This document shows positions 1-8,783 of a stretch of 64,000 bases of DNA, one piece after another. Source of the stretch: Clostridia bacterium (lineage in GTDB: Bacteria; Bacillota; Clostridia; Oscillospirales; Acutalibacteraceae); the NCBI GenBank assembly GCA_017623575.1, contig JAGAOS010000071.1, forward strand, positions 1 to 64,000. The letters run 5' to 3'. Positions within the stretch are counted from its first letter, which is position 1. The number at the start of each line of letters is the position of its first letter. Position numbers and translations under genes: made by a program. Below the pieces are notes generated by a model. That model was given only the letters and a program-made list of their open reading frames with translations. It made no database searches and was not told where the DNA came from.

Positions 1-453
1 ACCAGATAGCAACAGCCGCTCAAAAAGAGAGCTTTCAATTTGACGGCGAAGTTCACGAACAGACCAACGAGAGTTAACGCACTCCTTTTCATAAAAACTG
101 CGTTTTTGCTCATCAGATATAGAATGAAGTTCACAATAATGCGACCACGATAACTGTCCAGACGCCGTCTGGACATCTTTATGTGTTAAATAAAATTGAC
201 GCATATTTGAAAGATTAGAACGCGAAAATCCTTTTCCAAACTCTGTTGTTAACACTCTGGAAAGTTGGCGAAGAGATTGTTTCTCATATTCCGCATCTCC
301 AATGTGCAAAGCTTCATCCTCAACAATAATTTTACCTATTTGCCAATAAGTGTGAAGCAGTGTTGTATTTACTGTTGTAGCAATCTTGTTTCTAGACGAT
401 TCCAACAAAATTTTAATTTGTTCTACAAGATTAGTATTTATAAGTTCATTCAT
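1..453 (-). CDS. DUF1016 (YhcG-type) PDDEXK nuclease family protein, N-terminal part, cut by window edge
   Basis: An open frame of 151 codons runs from an ATG at 453 to the left edge without a stop. GGAGG lies at a good distance upstream. The translation has the features of the DUF1016 N-terminal domain: a TYWQIGK-like segment near residue 35, FGKGFSRSNLSNMRQFY near the middle, then LSWSHY and WSVRELRRQI. In this family the C-terminal half is a PDDEXK nuclease-like domain, which would lie outside the window. Relatives occur in accessory regions near restriction or defence genes, but the cellular role is poorly defined. The family call is from remembered sequence features; the nuclease half is not visible. 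Confidence 0.85.
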   Translation of the reverse strand, partial: MNELINTNLVEQIKILLESSRNKIATTVNTTLLHTYWQIGKIIVEDEALHIGDAEYEKQSLRQLSRVLTTEFGKGFSRSNLSNMRQFYLTHKDVQTASGQLSWSHYCELHSISDEQKRSFYEKECVNSRWSVRELRRQIESSLFERLLLSG

Positions 454-495
454 ATACTAGCCTCCAATATTACCCTACTACATCACAATATAACT

Positions 496-520
496 AAAGG
501 GGCACCTGCGGTACCCCTTT
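496..520 (-). terminator. Probable terminator after the CD1247-like gene
   Basis: Arms 496-506 and 510-520 form an 11-bp stem with a 3-nt loop. One position pairs as G-U only on the minus-strand RNA, which favours the minus direction. The following U tract is weak (UUUAGUU). Confidence 0.55.
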
Positions 521-544
521 TAAAAAGCTATTTTGATAAGGGGA

Positions 545-964
545 TTATTCCTTATCGTCACAATCGCACTCGCCGTCACAGCAATCGCAGTCACAATCAA
601 AATCAAACTCTAAGTTTGTTCCGCAATTGGGGCAAGCAATTTCACCCTCGGCAAGCATATCTTCATCTAAATAAACAATGTCATTACAAGCGGGACAGGT
701 TACTTCGTAAACCTCATCATCCTCATCCTCATAATCCTCTTCATCGTCATAAACATAATCTTCAAGGTTAGAGAGGTCTTCATCAACTGCATCAATCTGC
801 TCGCAGAGCTCTGCACAGCCATCCTCTAAATCCTCAACGGTTAAAGCAACATCCTCTAAAAGCTCGATAATTGCCTTTAAAACCTTGCTGTTTTTATCGT
901 TAGCATCAAGCTCTAAGCCTTCTGCAAGACCCTTGATATATGCAACTTTTTCACAGATAGTCAT
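545..964 (-). CDS. CD1247-like acidic zinc-ribbon protein
   Basis: 139 residues. The N-terminal half (about 1-70) is helical and acidic (ICEKVAYIKGLAEGL). It resembles the CD1247 N-terminal domain found in clostridial proteins, often next to efp. An extremely Asp/Glu-rich linker follows, then a zinc ribbon with CPAC and CPNC pairs (residues about 90-116), and a tail of alternating Cys and Asp. The ribosome binding site AAGGAG precedes the ATG. The gene is 34 nt downstream of efp and probably co-transcribed with it. The function is unknown: the ribbon suggests zinc binding, and the Cys/Asp tail could bind further metal. The family name is from memory. Confidence 0.75.
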   Translation of the reverse strand: MTICEKVAYIKGLAEGLELDANDKNSKVLKAIIELLEDVALTVEDLEDGCAELCEQIDAVDEDLSNLEDYVYDDEEDYEDEDDEVYEVTCPACNDIVYLDEDMLAEGEIACPNCGTNLEFDFDCDCDCCDGECDCDDKE

Positions 965-998
965 AATTTTTTCTCCTTAAAAATTAATTATAAAATAA

Positions 999-1556
999 TT
1001 ATGCGCGCTCCATATACTCGCCTGTACGGGTATCAATACGAACCATATCGCCCTCATCAATGAAAAGAGGAACGCGGATTTCTGCGCCTGTTTCAAGTGT
1101 TGCGGGTTTGGTTGCGTTAGTAGCGGTATCACCCTTGAAGCCGGGATCGGTCTGGGTTACCTGAAGCTCAACAAATGTTGGGGGCTCTACACCAAAAACA
1201 TTACCCTTGTAGGAAAGAACCTTACAAACCATATTTTCCTTAACAAACTTGAAGTTGTCACCCAAATCACCCTGATTTACGGGAACAAGCTCATAGCTTT
1301 CGGGATCCATAAAGTAGTAAAGATCACCGTCACTGTAGGAATACTCCATTTCCTTACGCTCAACAAAAGCGGTGGGGAATTTATCATTGGGGTTGAAGGT
1401 TTTTTCAACCACCGCACCTGAAATTACATTTCTGATTTTGGTACGAACAAAAGCTGCACCTTTACCGGGCTTAACATGCTGGAATTCAATGATCTGATAA
1501 ACATTGCCCTCCATTTCAAAAGTTACGCCATTTCTAAAATCGCCGGCACTTACCAT
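999..1556 (-). CDS. efp: Elongation factor P
   Basis: 185 residues, the normal length for EF-P. It binds ribosomes stalled at polyproline stretches and stimulates peptide bond formation. The N-terminal KOW-like domain carries the loop PGKGAAF with Lys32 at the tip, the residue that is modified in many bacteria. Two OB-fold domains follow, and the C-terminal signature ends in [18 protein letters not shown] is 7 nt upstream of the ATG. It follows the M24 peptidase gene by 79 nt in the same direction, the common pepP-efp arrangement of Firmicutes. Confidence 0.98.
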   Translation of the reverse strand: MVSAGDFRNGVTFEMEGNVYQIIEFQHVKPGKGAAFVRTKIRNVISGAVVEKTFNPNDKFPTAFVERKEMEYSYSDGDLYYFMDPESYELVPVNQGDLGDNFKFVKENMVCKVLSYKGNVFGVEPPTFVELQVTQTDPGFKGDTATNATKPATLETGAEIRVPLFIDEGDMVRIDTRTGEYMERA

Positions 1557-1635
1557 AATTTTACCTCCATATTTTTATGAAGCGGTTACACCGCAACATT
1601 ACTTAATTTTTCAGTTAGCACAAGGCATACCAACT

Positions 1636-2694
1636 CTATATGATTATAAGCTTTTTTTCGGCTTTTGTCAAGTTATTACAGCCATTTTTTGTAACAACAA
1701 CCATATCTTCTGTTCTTACACCGAATTTTCCGGGTAAATATATGCCCGGTTCAATGGTTATAACCTGACCTGCTTTTAAAATTGTTTCGTTTTTAAAGCT
1801 TACTGTAGGTGCTTCGTGAATTTCCAAGCCCACGCCATGACCTGTGGAATGAGAGAACTCCTTACCGTAGCCCGCTTTCGTTATTATATCACGGGCGGCA
1901 AGGTCTACCTCGCTTGCTTTTGCTCCTTCTTGCACCTTTTCTATGGCGGCAAGATTGGCGCTAAGCACAACATCATAGACCTTTTTCATTTCATCGGTAG
2001 CGTAGCCTACGGCAACGGTGCGGGTCATATCACTATGGTAGCCCTTATAAACGGCGCCAAAATCCATAGTAATAAAATCCCCCGATTTTACTACCTTATC
2101 CCTCGGTACACCATGAGGCATAGAGGATTTTTCACCACAAACGGCAATTGTTTCAAAGGATACACATTCACTACCCGCAAGCTTCATACGATATTCCAGC
2201 TCGGCGGCTATTTCTATTTCGGTAACACCGGGACGAATAAAGCCTAAAATTTCATCGAATGCCTTTTCCGCCATTCGTTGAGCTTTTATTATGCAGTCGA
2301 TTTCATAATCATTTTTAATAAGACGCAGTGTGCGTAGAGTGCCTTCAAGCTCATCAGAAGGCAAAACTTCTACCCCAAAAAGCCTTTCAAAGCCTCTTAC
2401 ATCGGCAATGGTATTAGATGTTTCCACCAATAGCTTTTTGATTTTTTCACCCAAAAATTCCTTTACCTGCTCAGAAAGATTTGTAAAAAGTCGGACTTCA
2501 ATATCACTATTTACACCCTTTTGGGCGGCTTCAATGTATCTGCCATCCACAAACAAAACGGTTTTTTCTTTTGTTATAAAAAGGTAGCCTAGTGAAGATT
2601 CAAATCCGCTTAAATAAAGTCTTGAAACGGGGGTATAGATAAGGACAGCAGTATCCTCCGCAAGTAAATTTTTAATGCTTTCTATATTTGACAT
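1636..2694 (-). CDS. Xaa-Pro peptidase family protein (M24B aminopeptidase P type)
   Basis: 352 residues. The N-terminal creatinase-like domain (about 1-125) precedes a pita-bread metallopeptidase domain. The metal ligands are visible: MDFGAVYKGYHSDMTRT supplies two Asp, HSTGHGVGLEIHE supplies His, and ITIEPGIY and the VRTEDMV segment near the C-terminus supply Glu. The enzyme should release N-terminal residues preceding proline, probably with Mn. Its ATG overlaps the aroQ stop as TAATG, so translation is likely coupled. It corresponds to the YqhT-type genes usually placed before efp. Confidence 0.93.
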   Translation of the reverse strand: MSNIESIKNLLAEDTAVLIYTPVSRLYLSGFESSLGYLFITKEKTVLFVDGRYIEAAQKGVNSDIEVRLFTNLSEQVKEFLGEKIKKLLVETSNTIADVRGFERLFGVEVLPSDELEGTLRTLRLIKNDYEIDCIIKAQRMAEKAFDEILGFIRPGVTEIEIAAELEYRMKLAGSECVSFETIAVCGEKSSMPHGVPRDKVVKSGDFITMDFGAVYKGYHSDMTRTVAVGYATDEMKKVYDVVLSANLAAIEKVQEGAKASEVDLAARDIITKAGYGKEFSHSTGHGVGLEIHEAPTVSFKNETILKAGQVITIEPGIYLPGKFGVRTEDMVVVTKNGCNNLTKAEKKLIII

Positions 2695-3128
2695 TATTCC
2701 ACCATTTCTTTAATGGCTTGAACTGCCAGATGATAACTGTTTTCCCCGAGACCTGCAATTATACCCTTGCAAACGGCAGAGATAACCGAGGTGTGACGAA
2801 ACTCCTCGCGGGAGTGAACATTGGACATATGCACCTCAATAAAAGGCTTGTTCACCGATGAAATTGCATCATGCAGGGCATAGCTGTAGTGGGTGTAGGC
2901 GCCGGCATTTATAACACAGCCTGCATATTCATCACCTAAAACGCTGTGAACTGCCGAAACAAGCTCGCCCTCACTATTGGACTGAAAAAATTCACACTCA
3001 ACACCGATTTCCTTTGCCTTTGCGGCAATATCAGCATTGATATCATTTAGAGTACGATTACCGTAAATTTCGGGTTCACGCACACCTAAAAGGTTAAGAT
3101 TTGGTCCGTTGATTACTAAGATTTTCAT
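2694..3128 (-). CDS. aroQ: Type II 3-dehydroquinate dehydratase
   Basis: 144 residues, the usual size. It converts 3-dehydroquinate to 3-dehydroshikimate in the shikimate pathway; the enzyme is a dodecamer in known cases. The N-terminal INGPNLNLLGVREPEIYG contains the conserved Asn and Tyr of the flexible lid. NAGAYTHYSYAL and EVHMSNVHSREEFRH supply substrate-binding Asn, His and the His-Ser-Arg region. It lies directly before the M24 peptidase gene with a one-base stop/start overlap, and 12 nt after the TIM-barrel gene. Confidence 0.96.
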   Translation of the reverse strand: MKILVINGPNLNLLGVREPEIYGNRTLNDINADIAAKAKEIGVECEFFQSNSEGELVSAVHSVLGDEYAGCVINAGAYTHYSYALHDAISSVNKPFIEVHMSNVHSREEFRHTSVISAVCKGIIAGLGENSYHLAVQAIKEMVE

Positions 3129-3140
3129 ATTAACACTTCC

Positions 3141-3989
3141 CTAAAGAGATAAATAATAATCCTTCATTGCTTTGGCATCCTCGGCCTGAGTACCTGCCGA
3201 TTCACAGATAAAGGTAGGATTTAATTTCTTTTTATAAACAAGCTCCATTAACGGCTCATAGTCGGGACCAAAAAGGGTATCCTCAAAGGTGAGATGCTTT
3301 TTCTCCCCGCCTGCCGAATACTCAATTTTAGAAAAATGAGAATGAAATTCCTTTAGTCTTGCCTCGCCCAACTCATTTTCAATAGTATTTAAAATGCTTT
3401 CGTATGCCTCCTTGGAATTGGAGCCGCCCAGAGTACGGGCATTAAGATGACCAAAATCAATACAGGGCAGAAGTCGTTCATCCAGCTTGCAGAGGGCAAT
3501 AACCTCCTCTAAAGTGCCAAGCTGATTTATTTTTCCCATTGTTTCGGGGCATATACGAACATTTGAAAGACCTTCATCATCCAAAGCTTTTATAGCAAGC
3601 TTCATTGTGTCGGTTGCAAGGGCAAGCGCTTCCTCCCTGCTGATTTTAGAGCAGGAGCCTGTATGCACAACAATGCGGTTTCCGCCCATTGCATTTACCG
3701 CCCTTGCGCTATCTAAAATATAGCGGATGGAATTAAGGCGCTTTTCCTCCTCCACCGAGGACATTGAAATATAATATGGCGCGTGAAGGGAAAGTGCAAC
3801 ACCCTTTTCGGCGGCAAGCTTACCTAAAGCCTCTGCCTTTTCGGTGCCGATATTCACACCTCTGCCACACTGATATTCAAAGGCATCCAGCCCCATTTTT
3901 ACAATATATTCGGGCACTTGCAATGAATGCTTATATCCCATTTTGGTAAAGCTTTCAGAATTGCCTGCGGGTCCGAATTTTGCCGACAT
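3141..3989 (-). CDS. TIM-barrel protein of the endonuclease IV / AP endonuclease family 2 superfamily
   Basis: 282 residues from the ATG at 3989. A frame start 10 codons further upstream is unlikely, because TTGGAGGG sits 10 nt before the internal ATG and the longer version would overlap yqeG. The sequence has endonuclease IV-type segments: SLHAPYYISM, VVHTGS, CPETMGK, CIDFGHLNAR, FHSHFSKIE and CESAGTQ. These give the His, Glu and Asp ligands of a trinuclear zinc site. It could be a true Nfo-like AP endonuclease or a related sugar-phosphate isomerase-type enzyme; the sequence does not decide. Confidence 0.82.
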   Translation of the reverse strand: MSAKFGPAGNSESFTKMGYKHSLQVPEYIVKMGLDAFEYQCGRGVNIGTEKAEALGKLAAEKGVALSLHAPYYISMSSVEEEKRLNSIRYILDSARAVNAMGGNRIVVHTGSCSKISREEALALATDTMKLAIKALDDEGLSNVRICPETMGKINQLGTLEEVIALCKLDERLLPCIDFGHLNARTLGGSNSKEAYESILNTIENELGEARLKEFHSHFSKIEYSAGGEKKHLTFEDTLFGPDYEPLMELVYKKKLNPTFICESAGTQAEDAKAMKDYYLSL

Positions 3990-4008
3990 AATATCACACC
4001 CTCCAATA

Positions 4009-4506
4009 TTAAAAATCACATTTAAGATTATATTTTTTCAATAGCTTACGCTCAATACCTCTTTTTATTTTAAAGCCGAAGGAATTTTCAAGCTCTACGG
4101 GGCAAACAAGAATTGTTTTGCAACCCGCTAAATTACCGCCCAAAATATCGGTTAAAAGCTGGTCGCCAACTATGGCGCAATTTTTGATGCTTACGCCCAT
4201 TCTTTTGGCGGCGCGTTTATACCCAAAGGGTAACGGCTTGCCACCCAACCCCACAAAAGGCAGACCTAATTTTTTTGCTATACCTTCCATTCTTTTGGGT
4301 TTTGCGTTGGATAGGATTATTAGCTTTATGCCTGCGCTATGCATATCAGAAAGCCAATTCATAACACCATCTAAAATTATTTCGCCTTTTTTTATGCAAA
4401 GGGTATTATCAACATCCAAAATAAGGCAGGTGATATTCATTTTATTTAAAAGCTCTACCGTTATATCGGTAGCGCTTTGAAGTTGAATATTAGGTTTTGT
4501 AAACAC
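4009..4506 (-). CDS. YqeG-family HAD-IIIA phosphatase
   Basis: 165 residues from a GTG at 4506. This start has GGGGGAG nine nt upstream; a TTG six codons earlier overlaps that site and is less likely. HAD motifs are present: LDVDNTL (nucleophile Asp and second Asp), ILSNAKP (motif II), KPLPFGYKRA (motif III Lys region) and VGDQLLTD (motif IV). The family includes B. subtilis YqeG and mitochondrial Gep4-like phosphatidylglycerophosphate phosphatases; the substrate here is not known. It begins 29 nt past the rpsU terminator hairpin and precedes the TIM-barrel and aroQ genes. Confidence 0.88.
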   Translation of the reverse strand: MFTKPNIQLQSATDITVELLNKMNITCLILDVDNTLCIKKGEIILDGVMNWLSDMHSAGIKLIILSNAKPKRMEGIAKKLGLPFVGLGGKPLPFGYKRAAKRMGVSIKNCAIVGDQLLTDILGGNLAGCKTILVCPVELENSFGFKIKRGIERKLLKKYNLKCDF

Positions 4507-4534
4507 AGCATCACTCTCCCCCAAAATAGATAAA

Positions 4535-4562
4535 CAAAAAACGGCTTGGATAAACCAAGCCG
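4535..4562 (-). terminator. Rho-independent terminator of rpsU
   Basis: CGGCTTGG (minus strand) pairs perfectly with CCAAGCCG around a 5-nt loop (plus-strand arms 4542-4549 and 4555-4562), followed on the minus strand by TTTTTTG. Confidence 0.93.
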
Positions 4563-4578
4563 CCTTTTAAAACTTTTT

Positions 4579-4755
4579 TTAGCGGAACTTACGCTTACGT
4601 GCGGCTTCCGACTTCTTTTTACGCTTTACAGAGGGCTTTTCGTAATGCTCTCTCTTGCGTACCTCCTGAATAACACCGTCTTTTGCAGTCTGCCTTTTAA
4701 AACGACGAAGTGCGTTATCCAAAGATTCGTTTTCTTTAATTCTTACCTGACTCAT
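4579..4755 (-). CDS. rpsU: Small ribosomal subunit protein S21
   Basis: A 58-codon gene found by reading the minus strand from the ATG at 4755. The protein begins [20 protein letters not shown] and ends in a basic [13 protein letters not shown] tail, the hallmark of bS21. It has a GGAGGGAGGG ribosome binding site, its own sigma-A promoter and a strong terminator, so it is probably a separate short transcript. bS21 sits near the 3' end of 16S rRNA and takes part in initiation. Confidence 0.97.
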   Translation of the reverse strand: MSQVRIKENESLDNALRRFKRQTAKDGVIQEVRKREHYEKPSVKRKKKSEAARKRKFR

Positions 4756-4809
4756 TATGTTCCCTCCCTCCGCAGTATTTGCAGGGGTATTTTTTATTGT
4801 TAGGAATTT

Positions 4810-4839
4810 ATTATACTACAAGCACACACATATTGTCAA
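4810..4839 (-). promoter_or_regulatory. Sigma-A promoter of rpsU
   Basis: On the minus strand TTGACA (4834-4839) and TATAAT (4810-4815) are separated by 18 bp. The start would lie about 50 nt before the rpsU ATG. Confidence 0.88.
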
Positions 4840-4842
4840 GTA

Positions 4843-7245
4843 TTATTTTGCAACAATATTAACAAGTTTGCCGGGTACAACAATTTCCTTAATAATTTGC
4901 TTACCGTTAAGCTCATTTGCAACAGCTTCTTTAGCGGCTAAAAGCATATCATCTTTAGATGCATCGGTGGCAACCATAAGCTTAGCCTTTATTTTACCGC
5001 AGATTTGAACAACAATTTCAATTTCACTGTCACAACACTTAGCTTCATCATAAACGGGCCATTTGCCATCCTTGGCCAGCATTTCACCAAAGCCACACTG
5101 TTCCCACATTTCCTCAGTAATATGAGGTGCAAAGGGATTAACCAAAAGCAAGAAGGTTTTTAGCTCGGCCTTATTGATTTCGCCCTTTGTATAAATAGAA
5201 TTAAGCAGTGTCATAAGGGCGGCAATTGCTGTGTTGTATTTAAGAGTTTCAATATCCTCAGAAACCTTTTTAATGGTTTTGTGGAAGGATGTAGAAAGCT
5301 CCTTGGAGTATTCATCGCCATCTACTAAAATTTCCTGCAAATTCCAGATTCTGTCAATAAATCTTTTGCATCCCTTAACTGAATTTTCTGACCAGGGGGC
5401 TGCCTGCTCATAGTCACCCATAAAAAGTACATAGGTGCGAAGAACATCGGCGCCCAAAGAATCTACAACCTCGTTGGGGTCGATTACATTTCCACGGGAC
5501 TTACTCATTTTAACACCGTCGGGACCTAAGATAAGACCCTGAGCCGTTCTTTTTGCATAAGGCTCAGCGCAAGGTACTGCACCTATATCATAAAGGAACT
5601 TATGCCAGAAACGGGAGTAGATAAGGTGGCGGGTAACATGCTCCATACCACCGTTATACCAGTCAACAGGCATCCAGTAATTAAGCTTTTCCATATCGGC
5701 AAGGGCGCTGTCATTGTTAGGATCAATGTAGCGCAGGAAGTACCATGAGGAGCCTGCCCACTGAGGCATAGTATCGGTCTCGCGCTTGGCATCGCCGCCA
5801 CACTTGGGACACTTGCAATTTACATAGGAATCAATTTTAGCAAGAGGACTTTCGCCATCTGTACCGGGTTCAAAATTTTCAACCTCGGGAAGTCTAAGAG
5901 GTAATTCATCATAGGGAACGGCAACCATACCGCACTTTTCACAATGAACAATAGGAATAGGCTCGCCCCAATAGCGTTGACGGTTAAATGCCCAGTCCTT
6001 CATTTTAAACTGAACGCCGCCTTCACCGATGCCTTTTTCGGATAAGAATTCAATCATTTTTGCAATTGAATCCTTTTTATTATCCATACCGTTAAGGAAA
6101 TCGGAGTTTACCATTTCGCCGTCGCCTGTATAAGCGGCTTCGCTAATATCGCCACCCTTGATAACCTCAACAATATCAATACCAAATTTCTTTGCAAAGT
6201 CATAGTCGCGGTCATCGTGTGCAGGAACAGCCATAATTGCACCTGTTCCGTAGCCCATCATAACATAGTCGGATATGTAGATAGGAATATCCTTACCGCT
6301 TGCGGGATTCTTTGCGGTAATACCATTAATTTTAACGCCTGTTTTATCCTTAACAAGCTGGGTGCGCTCAAATTCGGTTTTCTTGGCACATTCTGCCCGA
6401 TAGCTTAAAACCTCATCCATATTTGAAATTTTATCGGCATATTTATCAAGCAAGGGGTGTTCAGGCGCCATAACCATAAAGGTTACACCAAAAAGAGTAT
6501 CCGGACGGGTGGTGTAAATTTTTAACTGCTCACCTATTTCATTAAGTGTAAAGTTTACAAACGCACCGCGGGATTTACCAATCCAGTTTACCTGCTGAAG
6601 CTTGATATTGGGTAGATAATCCACATCATCCAAGCCCTGCAGAAGCTTATCGGCATACTCGGTAATTCTTAAATACCAAACATCCTTGGACTTTTGAACA
6701 ACATCACTGTGGCAGATATCACACTTACCGCCCTGAGAATCCTCATTAGAGAGAACAACCTTACAAGAGGGGCAATAGTTTACCAAGGTCTTATCGCGGA
6801 AGGCAAGACCGTTTTCAAACATTTTAAGGAATATCCACTGAGTCCATTTGTAGTATTTATCATCGGTGGTGTCAATAGTCCTTGAATAATCAAAGGAAAA
6901 GCCAACTCGTTTTAACTGACTTGTAAACTTTTCAATATTTATATCGGTAACCTTTCGGGGATGGATACCTGTTTTAATTGCATAGTTTTCGGTAGGAAGT
7001 CCGTATGCATCAAAGCCGATGGGGAAAAGTACATTATAGCCCTCTAAACGGCGTTTTCTGGAAACAACCTCAAGACCGCTGTATGCCTTGATATGACCAA
7101 CATGCATACCTGCGCCCGAGGGATAAGGAAATTCTACAAGTCCGTAGAATTTGGGTGCGGAGCTGTTATCCTTTGCCGCAAAGGCATCGGCCTCCTCCCA
7201 CTTTTTCTGCCACTTGTTTTCAATTTTTAAAAAATCATATTTCAT
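4843..7245 (-). CDS. leuS: Leucyl-tRNA synthetase
   Basis: 800 residues, full length for a bacterial LeuRS. It charges tRNA-Leu in the cytoplasm. The class I signature PYPSGAGMHVGH has HVGH at residues 48-51, and KMSKSRGN is present in the second half. The CP1 editing domain lies between them, with a TTRPDTLFG segment and VPAHDDRDYDFA. Zinc-binding CxxC pairs (CPSC/CDIC near 160-180 and a second set near 440-490) are seen. It is the last gene of the long housekeeping block, 29 nt after rsfS. No T-box leader is visible in front of it. Confidence 0.98.
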   Translation of the reverse strand: MKYDFLKIENKWQKKWEEADAFAAKDNSSAPKFYGLVEFPYPSGAGMHVGHIKAYSGLEVVSRKRRLEGYNVLFPIGFDAYGLPTENYAIKTGIHPRKVTDINIEKFTSQLKRVGFSFDYSRTIDTTDDKYYKWTQWIFLKMFENGLAFRDKTLVNYCPSCKVVLSNEDSQGGKCDICHSDVVQKSKDVWYLRITEYADKLLQGLDDVDYLPNIKLQQVNWIGKSRGAFVNFTLNEIGEQLKIYTTRPDTLFGVTFMVMAPEHPLLDKYADKISNMDEVLSYRAECAKKTEFERTQLVKDKTGVKINGITAKNPASGKDIPIYISDYVMMGYGTGAIMAVPAHDDRDYDFAKKFGIDIVEVIKGGDISEAAYTGDGEMVNSDFLNGMDNKKDSIAKMIEFLSEKGIGEGGVQFKMKDWAFNRQRYWGEPIPIVHCEKCGMVAVPYDELPLRLPEVENFEPGTDGESPLAKIDSYVNCKCPKCGGDAKRETDTMPQWAGSSWYFLRYIDPNNDSALADMEKLNYWMPVDWYNGGMEHVTRHLIYSRFWHKFLYDIGAVPCAEPYAKRTAQGLILGPDGVKMSKSRGNVIDPNEVVDSLGADVLRTYVLFMGDYEQAAPWSENSVKGCKRFIDRIWNLQEILVDGDEYSKELSTSFHKTIKKVSEDIETLKYNTAIAALMTLLNSIYTKGEINKAELKTFLLLVNPFAPHITEEMWEQCGFGEMLAKDGKWPVYDEAKCCDSEIEIVVQICGKIKAKLMVATDASKDDMLLAAKEAVANELNGKQIIKEIVVPGKLVNIVAK

Positions 7246-7274
7246 AGGGAATTCAGTCCTTAAAATTAATCTTT

Positions 7275-7628
7275 TTAGTCTTTAATATAATCGGAAATAT
7301 CAAGCTCTTTGCCGTCATTCCAAGTATGATCCAAGCCATAGAAGTCACGGTTCTTGGCATCCATTACATTAATAACAACGCTGCCGTAATCAAGCAAAAT
7401 CCAGCCAGTTGTTCTGCCCTCAATATGATGCGGCTCCAAGCCTTCCTTACTTAAGGCATCTTCTACCTCGTCCGAAAGGGCGCGAACATGGGTGGATGAG
7501 GTTGCCGTTGCAAGCACAAAATAATCGGCAAGAACGGTAATTTCGGTTACCTCAATAGCCTTTAAATCCATTGCTTTTTTATCATCAAGCGTTTTGCACG
7601 CTATCTTTACAATATCTAAGCCCTGCAA
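7275..7628 (-). CDS. rsfS: Ribosomal silencing factor RsfS
   Basis: 117 residues, the usual length. RsfS binds uL14 and blocks subunit joining under nutrient limitation. Recognisable segments are DYFVLATATSSTHVRALSDEVE, EGRTTGWILLDYG and VVINVMDAKNRDFY. The start is a TTG at 7628; AGAGG lies 7 nt upstream and no ATG is available nearby. The position between the LCP gene and leuS matches the conserved nadD-yqeK-(lcp)-rsfS order of Firmicutes. Confidence 0.95.
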   Translation of the reverse strand: MQGLDIVKIACKTLDDKKAMDLKAIEVTEITVLADYFVLATATSSTHVRALSDEVEDALSKEGLEPHHIEGRTTGWILLDYGSVVINVMDAKNRDFYGLDHTWNDGKELDISDYIKD

Positions 7629-7643
7629 ATTAAAACCTCTTTT

Positions 7644-8771
7644 CTATTTTTTTACATTTGAAAGGGCGCCGCCCTGATTAACCTCACTATCCTTAGTGGA
7701 ATGACCAAGGCGTTTGTGAAGCTCTATCATTTGAATATCATCTGTGGTAATGGGAACACCGTAAGGATTAAAATAAGTATTGAAAATTTCAATATATTCG
7801 TCCTTATGGGGTGACCACATTGAAAGTCCGTTGTAGGTTTCAAACTGACCGGGAACTGCATAAATACCCATACTTTCCATAGGTATTTCCTTAACCTCGC
7901 CTGCATAGCCTAAAATCTGACCGATACTCATATCGGTTGCAATTTCGCTGTAGCAGTTTTTAGCAATGCTTACCATTTGACTGGTGGACATTGACTGTAG
8001 CTTTTTGGCAAGTGCAACATAAACCTCGCGCTGAGATTCAATACGGTCGATATCACCCTTTACATAACCGTCCTTAACACCTGTACGCTTACGCACAAAG
8101 CCAACCGCCTGAGGCCCTGTAAGGGTTACAACACCGGGGCCTATGCGCTCGTGCTTTTTGGTGAAGGGGTTCATAATATCAATACCATTTGCATTGGGTG
8201 TTTCAATATTAACGGTAACACCGCCCAAGGCATCAATAACATTGGAAAAGCCCTTGATGGTGAATTTAACATAATGGTCAAGAGGAATACCAAAATAACT
8301 GGAAAGACGGCGGCGAAGCGCATTGATTTTAGCCTCACCCTTACGGGGATTGCCGTGAACCGCATTAACCTTTTTGGTGGGAACATCATCACCTATATAG
8401 GTATCTCTTGGAATTTGCAAGAAGTTCAAGGTGTTTTTTTCGTGGTCAATACAGGCAACAATAATAATATCTGTAAGGGTTTCCTGCGGGTCAACACCTG
8501 TAACAAGAATATAGCTGACCTTACTGTCAGAGCTGTAGGTTAGTTTTTCAAACTCGCCTTCTTCCTGATCGCTGTCATCATTGATTCTTTGCCCCATTAC
8601 CCATATACCTGCGCCCATAACAACAGTAAGAAGTATTGATATGGTTAAAACTATGGATGCAGCTATATTTACGGTTCTGCGAATAATCTGGCGTTTGCTT
8701 TTTCCTTTGTTTTTAGGGTTAGAATAGGAATATAAATCAACGGTTTCTTCATTATTATGATTGTTATTCAT
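7644..8771 (-). CDS. LytR-CpsA-Psr (LCP) family cell wall glycopolymer ligase
   Basis: 375 residues. A short cytoplasmic N-terminus is followed by one membrane segment at about residues 31-55, then an extracellular LCP domain. Family motifs include ILVTGVDPQETLTDIIIVACIDHEKNTLNFLQIPRDTYIGD, whose Arg and Asp residues contact the pyrophosphate lipid, and the later DIDRIESQREV. LCP enzymes attach teichoic acid or capsule-type polymers to peptidoglycan from undecaprenyl carriers. It is encoded between yqeK and rsfS, a common clostridial arrangement. The polymer attached here cannot be told. Confidence 0.93.
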   Translation of the reverse strand: MNNNHNNEETVDLYSYSNPKNKGKSKRQIIRRTVNIAASIVLTISILLTVVMGAGIWVMGQRINDDSDQEEGEFEKLTYSSDSKVSYILVTGVDPQETLTDIIIVACIDHEKNTLNFLQIPRDTYIGDDVPTKKVNAVHGNPRKGEAKINALRRRLSSYFGIPLDHYVKFTIKGFSNVIDALGGVTVNIETPNANGIDIMNPFTKKHERIGPGVVTLTGPQAVGFVRKRTGVKDGYVKGDIDRIESQREVYVALAKKLQSMSTSQMVSIAKNCYSEIATDMSIGQILGYAGEVKEIPMESMGIYAVPGQFETYNGLSMWSPHKDEYIEIFNTYFNPYGVPITTDDIQMIELHKRLGHSTKDSEVNQGGALSNVKK

Positions 8772-8783
8772 AACCTGACTCCT

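Noticed and set aside
1582..1594. GCGGT-TAC-ACCGC hairpin between efp and the M24 peptidase gene
   Set aside because: It is short and not followed by a T run, so there is no support for a terminator.
7246..7274. T-box riboswitch before leuS
   Set aside because: The gap to rsfS is only 29 nt and has no T-box motif; the same was checked before argS, with no specifier stem or T-box sequence.
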